A DNA stretch of 64,000 nt from Zantedeschia hybrid cultivar (taxonomy: Eukaryota; Streptophyta; Magnoliopsida; Alismatales; Araceae), in assembly GCA_030544215.1 (NCBI GenBank), contig JARZZO010000016.1, forward strand, positions 32,944,001 to 33,008,000. Reading direction: 5' to 3'. The notes under the pieces were generated by a model. It made no database searches. It had not been told where the DNA came from and was given only the letters and a program-made list of their open reading frames with translations. Position numbers and translations under genes: made by a program. Positions 58,824 to 64,000 of this stretch are shown piece after piece (positions within the stretch are counted from its first letter, which is position 1; every line of letters starts with the position of its first letter).

Positions 58824-59730
58824 TATGAAACACAAATCCTATGAGATTTTATATTTCACTTGAAAGGTTAACTGTGCATTATAAGTGTTGGTTTCTAACA
58901 AATCAAATTCAAACCCTTAACGACCCTGTACTTTTCTTTCAAAACATGTTCTACCAAAGTTTAGTTAGGTGTCTTTGATTTTGAAACAATTCTCTCAGTG
59001 ACACTTATGGGTGAATGATTGTGAATGGAAAGGCTCAATTCCTCACACAAACCTGGGATCCTATTAGGTGGTTTAGGTACAACCCGCTCGGCGGCCAAGT
59101 GGGAATCCCTAGTTCGCGGAGACTTACGGAGGTTCCCAACAGAATAAGACTAGTCACACCCGAGTGGGAATCCTTAAGTGGAGAGTCGAACACTGTGGGA
59201 GAGGTAACTAGAAGTGTGATGCTGGCTCGTCCTTAAAAACCCCAGCGGATAGTACCCTGGAATTAACCTACAGTCCAGCAGACAAGAGAAGAAAAGAGAA
59301 GACAAGAGAATAGTAAACAAAAAACTAGAACACGCAACAATTTAATCAACAAGTGAAAATTGGACAGTGAAAATTAGACAGCTAGAAGGCCGGAGCCTGG
59401 ACGACCAGCTACTTGGCCGTCCTAGAGCCTGGACGGCCAGGCAGTTGGCCGTCCTGGAGTCTGGACGGCCAGCTACTTGGCCGTCCTAGAGCCTGGACGG
59501 CCAGGCAGTTGGCCGTCCTGGAGTCTGGACGGCCAGGTACTTGGCCGTCCTGGAGTCTGGGCGGCCAACTGCTTGGTCGTCCGGGACTCTGGGCGGCCAA
59601 GTGCTTGGCCGTCCGGGACTCTGGGCGGCCAAGTGCTTGGCCGTCCGTGGGAGGAGCTCTTACCTTTTTTAAATTATCTTACAATGTGTGCGGCGAGCAA
59701 GAGAGTGTCCCACCGTGATCGCCAGAGGGC
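58824..59730 (-). other. 5' leader of element E
   Basis: Non-coding region between gag and the 5' LTR. It includes a 32-bp tandem array (59399-59654) and a primer-site candidate on the minus strand, TGGCGATCACGGTGGGAC (59724-59707), six bases from the LTR end. The cognate tRNA was not identified; an arginine tRNA, as in Ogre-type elements, is possible. Confidence 0.6.
59399..59654. repeat. eight 32-bp hairpin-forming tandem units
   Basis: Each unit is GGACGGCCA, 5-6 bases, TGGCCGTCC, then an 8-base spacer such as TAGAGCCT. Units start at 59399, 59431, 59463 and so on every 32 bp. Stems of 8-9 bp are perfect in most units, and first/last units carry single changes. Long frames across it are artefacts. 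Confidence 0.9.
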
Positions 59731-61164
59731 TGTAGTCACCCGGAACGTCCCCCGTCACTGCTGTGGGCTTCGGGCGAGGGCTTCTCCGTTCGTCTTAGCA
59801 CTGCGGCGATTTGGAAGGGTTAGGAATCAAAGTGTGTGATCGCCAGGAGCATTACCTTACGGTCCCTGTGCTCCGCAGGATGGTGAGAATGATCGCGTTC
59901 TGGTGGAGCGGGGATAGTGGGTTCCTCTTCTCTGCCTCCGGCCGGCCGAAGGGGGAGAACTCGGTAGTCCGCGCACAGAATGTGGTAAGAGCCCCTAAAA
60001 AGAAAAGACGAACAAAGAAAAGCAATAGCCTGATTAGAACTGCGACATGTAGAATCTATTCATACAAATATATAAATAAACTAAAATTGAAAGGGGTCGC
60101 ACCGGATGGGTGTTTGGGGAGGGAAGGTGACCATATGTTATGGCCACTCACCTCCCGTTTTTTGTTTGAAACCTCTGGGGGTAAAGGGTGCTAAGTCATC
60201 CTAAGATGCATGCATGCAGATGGGGTGCTCGTGTGCGGTAATAGTGAAAAGTAAAAGTAATGTGGTAAAAAGAAAAGAGTAAGAGGAGAAGATGATGTTA
60301 CGGAGTAGATAGAGAGCGGGAATGCAATGAAATGGGAAGGAGAAAAATAAGGAGAGAGTTAAGAAAACAAGCCCATTTGGAATGCGAAGGATTCTTCTAC
60401 TTCCTCTGACTTATGGACTATCGAAGCCTTCTCCCGCTTGGTGTTCTTCAGTTTGCAATCTCGTAAACTAAAGCCTTTCCAGCCCCTGCCAACCCAACCC
60501 CACCTAACCCCCTTTCTCGAGGGGACATGGAGGATTTAAATAGGTGAAGGGAAAATAGGAGGAAATAGGGGTCTAAATCCCCGTAAATCATCATAGAGCC
60601 AATGGGAAGTGGTCAAGAGTCAGAGGTGGTGCCCGCAGCAGTCGCCGGAGTGGGGAGTGATCGGAGTAGTGGAGGTGAGGGTGGCGAGTAGAGGAGATCG
60701 TGGGAAGACGAGGTCAAGATGAAAGTTAGGGGAGTGGACGGCCAACTATCTTGCCTTCCAATCCCGTGGAAGGCCAGGTAGCTGGCCTTCCACGAAGAGG
60801 TGGAAGGCGGCCCGGTTGGCCTTCGAAGGGTGGTGGAAGGCAAGGGGTGGCCTTCAAAGGGAGGTGGAAGGCAAGGGGTGGCCTTCGAAGGGTGGTGGAA
60901 GGCGGACAGGTTGGCCTTCGAAGGATAGTGGAAGGCGGCCTGGTTGGCCTTCGAAGGATGGTGGAAGGCGGGCTGGCTGGCCTTCCAAGGATGGTGGAAG
61001 GCGGGTTGGCTGGCCTTCCACGAAAAAGGTGGCGAAAGTCGAGATTGGTTAATGGGCCTGATTATTTAGTGGGTTGAATTATGTGAGAAAATCTGATGGG
61101 CTAAATGAGATGGATAAAATGATAAGATTATGACCAAAAAAGGGGTCCAAAATCGGTGTCTACA
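59731..61164 (-). mobile_element. 5' LTR of element E
   Basis: 1434 bp, plus-strand ends TGTAGTCACCCGG and GGTGTCTACA. Nearly identical to the left LTR except for one missing tandem unit in the array (60760-61025) and scattered substitutions, so the insertion is fairly young. Confidence 0.9.
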
Positions 61165-61289
61165 CATTCCAGCACCCCCTCCTTGGTTGCCCTAATTGGC
61201 CTTTACTATAAAACATCTCAAAGGTGCTAAACTTGGGAATCTCTCTCCGTCAGTTTTAGGTTAAGGTAGGCTACCTATTAGGTTCTCTA
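61165..61289 (+). promoter_or_regulatory. short host segment with TATA-like box
   Basis: The segment between element E and solo LTR D contains ACTATAAAACATC (TATAAAAC at 61207-61214). With the pyrimidine-rich DNA on either side it could be the promoter region of an older LTR. Weakly supported. Confidence 0.3.
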
Positions 61290-62836
61290 TGTTGGATCCG
61301 AGAAAAACGCAACGGATAGAAGAAGTTGGATCCATACCGTTCCGGGTAATAAAATTAATAGGAGAAAATCTGATTTTCACCTTGCACGGATTCGAATCCA
61401 TGTTCGTCGGGTTCCATCTGTGCGATGCTGCAAGCTGCGCAGGTGCTTGGCCTCTAGTGATATCCACGCGGTCTTCCTCTCGATGGATCATCCTCGCTTC
61501 CTTACTTAGTGCAGCGTTTGTGGATCCCGTCTGGCTGTGCGTGATTCTCCGCGACATGCGAATTCGGAACTCCCATCGGACGGGAAGTGGAGCAGGCGGG
61601 AGACGGAGCGGATCCTTTTGGGGGCCGGCCTCTGAAAGGGGCGCCCAGGAGAGAGAGAGGAGAGAGAGGGGGTGGCTAGCTAGGTTATAGTTGCTGGCCT
61701 CTAACCTAGCAACGGTTCTTTTATAATAAGTGGTTTTGGGATTTTTCAGAAAAACTCACACTTATCATAAAACCCGTAAATTAGTCCACCGACTTGAAAA
61801 GCTTTTGTGTGACCCTCTAGGCCCAATATCAATCCAATTAATGGCCCATTAAGTCCAGTAACTCTTTACTGACTCGCTTAATTAATTAATATCCTTATAT
61901 TAATTAATCAACCGAATTTAATGTCCCACAATAAATTCGGACAGACTTCCAATCACGTTGGGTGCTGAGCAACACCGCGTGACCTCGGAAGGCATTAGGG
62001 TTCCGCAACCCACTAATGGAACCTTTCCGTCATCGGTTATCGCGCGGATATAATCCTTCATCCGTGCAATGCTCCCGAATCAACCTAGGGTATGGTTTAC
62101 TATGAAACCCTATCTGGTTGATTCACTTGAATCAGATGCCGCTAAACTGTATCATATAACTACTTATCTGATATAGAGTCCGTCCTGGCCAGGAACTTAT
62201 GCGCATCATTCCCGGAACATTCTCTCTCCTATTACCGAGAGCATATGATCCCTTATTGACCACACAATTACTTTTGAAGGCATCTCCCTGAACCCGATCA
62301 CTTGACTTATTGATAACCCATGATTAGAGATTCGTTAGTCAATATCAAAGATCAGAGACTTACCAACAAGGTATCCTTAGTGTCTCAAGTCCAAAGACCA
62401 TCCACGCAACTGTGACAAAAGAATCGAGCTGGTTAACAATTAGATAGCTACCATCCAGCGATTTATGGTTGGATCAGTTTAGTGAACTCATTCGCCATTA
62501 AGCACCTACAAGTCCAGCATAGTGTCTCCACACAAATGACTTATAAGATCAATCACCCTCATCATATAAGCTGAAGAAAGCTATACTAGTCTATCTGGAT
62601 GTTTGATGTTCTTCTCAAACATCTTCCGACTAGGAACAATTAAGAACATGTGTTTATAAGTCTTCAGTTCCGGAATTATAATCTCATCATAATCTGAAGA
62701 CCATTGCATATGTTCATGGACTTCATTGTGAAATAGTAAACAAGATCGAATTATATACACAATGAAATAAAACTATTTTATTAATAACTGAATAATACAA
62801 AGTATCCGATTGACTTAGAGCCACCTAATACTAACA
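61290..62836 (-). mobile_element. solo copia-type LTR D
   Basis: 1547 bp starting TGTTGGATCCGAG and ending CCTAATACTAACA, related to LTR C and the A family LTRs (same internal order: exon-like GC block, GA tract near 61650, TTAATTAATTAA words, ATCATAT). The flanks CTCTA/CTACC match poorly, so the TSD is decayed or the borders are off by a base or two. Confidence 0.8.
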
Positions 62837-64000
62837 CTACCCCCTTCTCATTCCTCTCTCTCATCATCTCTATCTCCCTCTCTCTGCTACAGTACCCACA
62901 TGTACTATACTACTCCCCTCTCTCTTCATCTCTTCTTCTTCTCCTTCATTCCCCACAACTGTCCCCTATCTCTCTCTTCCACTTGTTGTTGTTGTTGCTC
63001 TTGTCGTCATCCTGCACTTGAAGAAAGGTTCATGCGGAGGAGATCTTCACCATTACGACTACTGAGTTTTCGTTTTTTAGATCGTTTAGTTTCTTTCAAT
63101 CTTTTTAGTTCTCCTTCTCAAAAATATGGTAATAGATTTTGTTTCAAATAATGGAAATTAATTTTTATCAGCGTTGATCATAGTAGATTTTCGTTGAAAT
63201 TGTCTTGCTTATATCCCTCTCTCGTGTTCATCTATGATTCTTGGCTTTAGCTTATCTGAGCTCTTATCATTGCATGTGTTTATTAGTCTAGGGTTCTAAT
63301 AGAGTTTTCAAGTTTATTTTAGATTTATAATCAACTCTTTTCAAGTGTTTAATTAGTGGCTTTTAATGTTTAGGAATCTTAAATTTCATAGTTTAGAGTT
63401 AGCTAATTTATTTAGTTGCTAATTTTTCATCTTGAAACTCTTCAAAACTTGTCCTCTCGAAATCATCTTGTTTTTATTTTTATTAAAAACTCAAGGTTTT
63501 TCAACTTTAAAATCTAAGCCTCTCTGTGGATTCGACCCGTGCTTGTCACTAATGCTACATTTTTCATTTTGTTGTGAGTCCGGTTTTAAGATTGATTGTG
63601 CGTGTTTAATGATGCACTTTGTGACACGATCATTAACTATCCCAACCAAATTTCTTTACTGTATAGTGTAGAGGGTTGGCAAGAGAATATAGAATCATTC
63701 TAATCAACTTAATGAAAATAGGGGCAATGGCTACCAGCATTGATGGCTAGCATTTCCCAATGGGTTTATCTGTACATGATTAAGGATGATGAAGAAGTTA
63801 ATTTCAGAAAACGCTCATGGCTATAATCATTAAAATTGGAAGGGGCTTGGAATTAGGTCTTTCCCTATAATTGGATTGCTTACCCAGTTGCCATCTATTC
63901 TGATTTACATGGATTTTGTGCTCAAATTTAAGCCTTTTGAAACATTGTGTATAATTATATGTTTCCCATGCTTTAAATAACCTGTGTAGACTTCACTTTC
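62837..64000 (+). other. non-coding DNA, possibly old gypsy LTR sequence
   Basis: Starts with a CT-rich tract (62837-63000), then AT-rich DNA. CTCTCTGTGGATTCGACCCG near 63518 resembles U5 words seen in Athila/Ogre-type LTRs, but this is from memory of the family and not decisive. The frame at 62900-63151 is pyrimidine-driven and not supported. Nothing else is seen to the window end. Confidence 0.35.

Larger units (their letters stand above)
50078..61164 (-). mobile_element. Ty3/gypsy-type element E with gag-protease only
   Basis: LTRs of 1465 bp (left) and 1434 bp (right) and the identical TSD CATTC (50073-50077, 61165-61169). On the minus strand the order is 5' LTR (right), primer site, leader with tandem array, gag, zinc-finger-like region, protease, G-patch, long non-coding region, polypurine tract, 3' LTR (left). 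No RT, RNase H or integrase could be recognised in 51543-54134, so it looks non-autonomous. Solo LTR F interrupts gag. Confidence 0.9.

Noticed and set aside
59409..59839. Frames rich in WPS and GRPG repeats in the leader of E
   Set aside because: Produced by the 32-bp hairpin array.
61285..62841. TSD of solo LTR D (CTCTA / CTACC)
   Set aside because: Only three of five bases agree, so it is not counted as a TSD.
62900..63151. 83-codon frame with a Cys run
   Set aside because: Comes from a CT-rich tract and a GTT/TGT run. No domain or homologous neighbour is visible.

Overview
The window is plant nuclear DNA and is almost entirely transposable elements. No host protein-coding gene, rRNA gene, functional tRNA gene or CRISPR array could be supported. 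The evidence for a TE-dense plant region is Ty1/copia and Ty3/gypsy polyproteins, initiator-Met-tRNA primer sites, LTRs with TATAAATA promoters and exact 5-bp target-site duplications (TSDs). A MITE and a tRNA-like SINE remnant are also present. Decayed frames full of C-to-T type stops suggest silent, methylated heterochromatin. The species cannot be named from the sequence.

Layout. (1) 1-8442 is the 3' portion of a Ty3/gypsy element (element H, probably Tat-like): a 69-bp tandem array, a three-exon gene on the opposite strand with its own TATA box, a polypurine tract and a 3' LTR. (2) 8443-10737 is AT-rich non-coding DNA with a foldback MITE and degenerate tandem repeats. (3) 10738-16770 is a truncated minus-strand copia element (B1) split by a solo gypsy LTR (G2). 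(4) 16890-48012 is a nested stack. A gypsy-like LTR (I) was hit by minus-strand copia B2 (17108-47870, TSD GGGAC). The left LTR of B2 holds two solo copia LTRs (A-type and C). Its right LTR holds a full plus-strand copia A (28415-47367). Copia A has a full chromovirus-like gypsy element G (32603-42050, TSD AGATT) inside its gag. (5) 48013-50077 is AT-rich DNA with a SINE remnant. (6) 50078-61164 is element E (minus strand, TSD CATTC), a gypsy derivative with gag, protease and a G-patch but no detectable reverse transcriptase. Its gag is split by solo LTR F (56302-57660, TSD AAAGG). (7) 61290-62836 is solo copia-type LTR D, followed by non-coding DNA, possibly the remains of another LTR.

How the parts relate. 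None of the pol genes is intact, so the elements are not autonomous now. The most unusual signal is non-coding. Short inverted repeats recur at regular 76-99 nt spacing in LTRs of at least two gypsy families (arms GCGTC/GACGC). Different hairpin-forming tandem repeats fill the LTR and leader of element E. A different conserved motif of about 20 nt is repeated four times in the leaders of two copia families. The second notable feature is the antisense gene of element H, which sits beside a 69-bp array of the kind that can seed satellite DNA.
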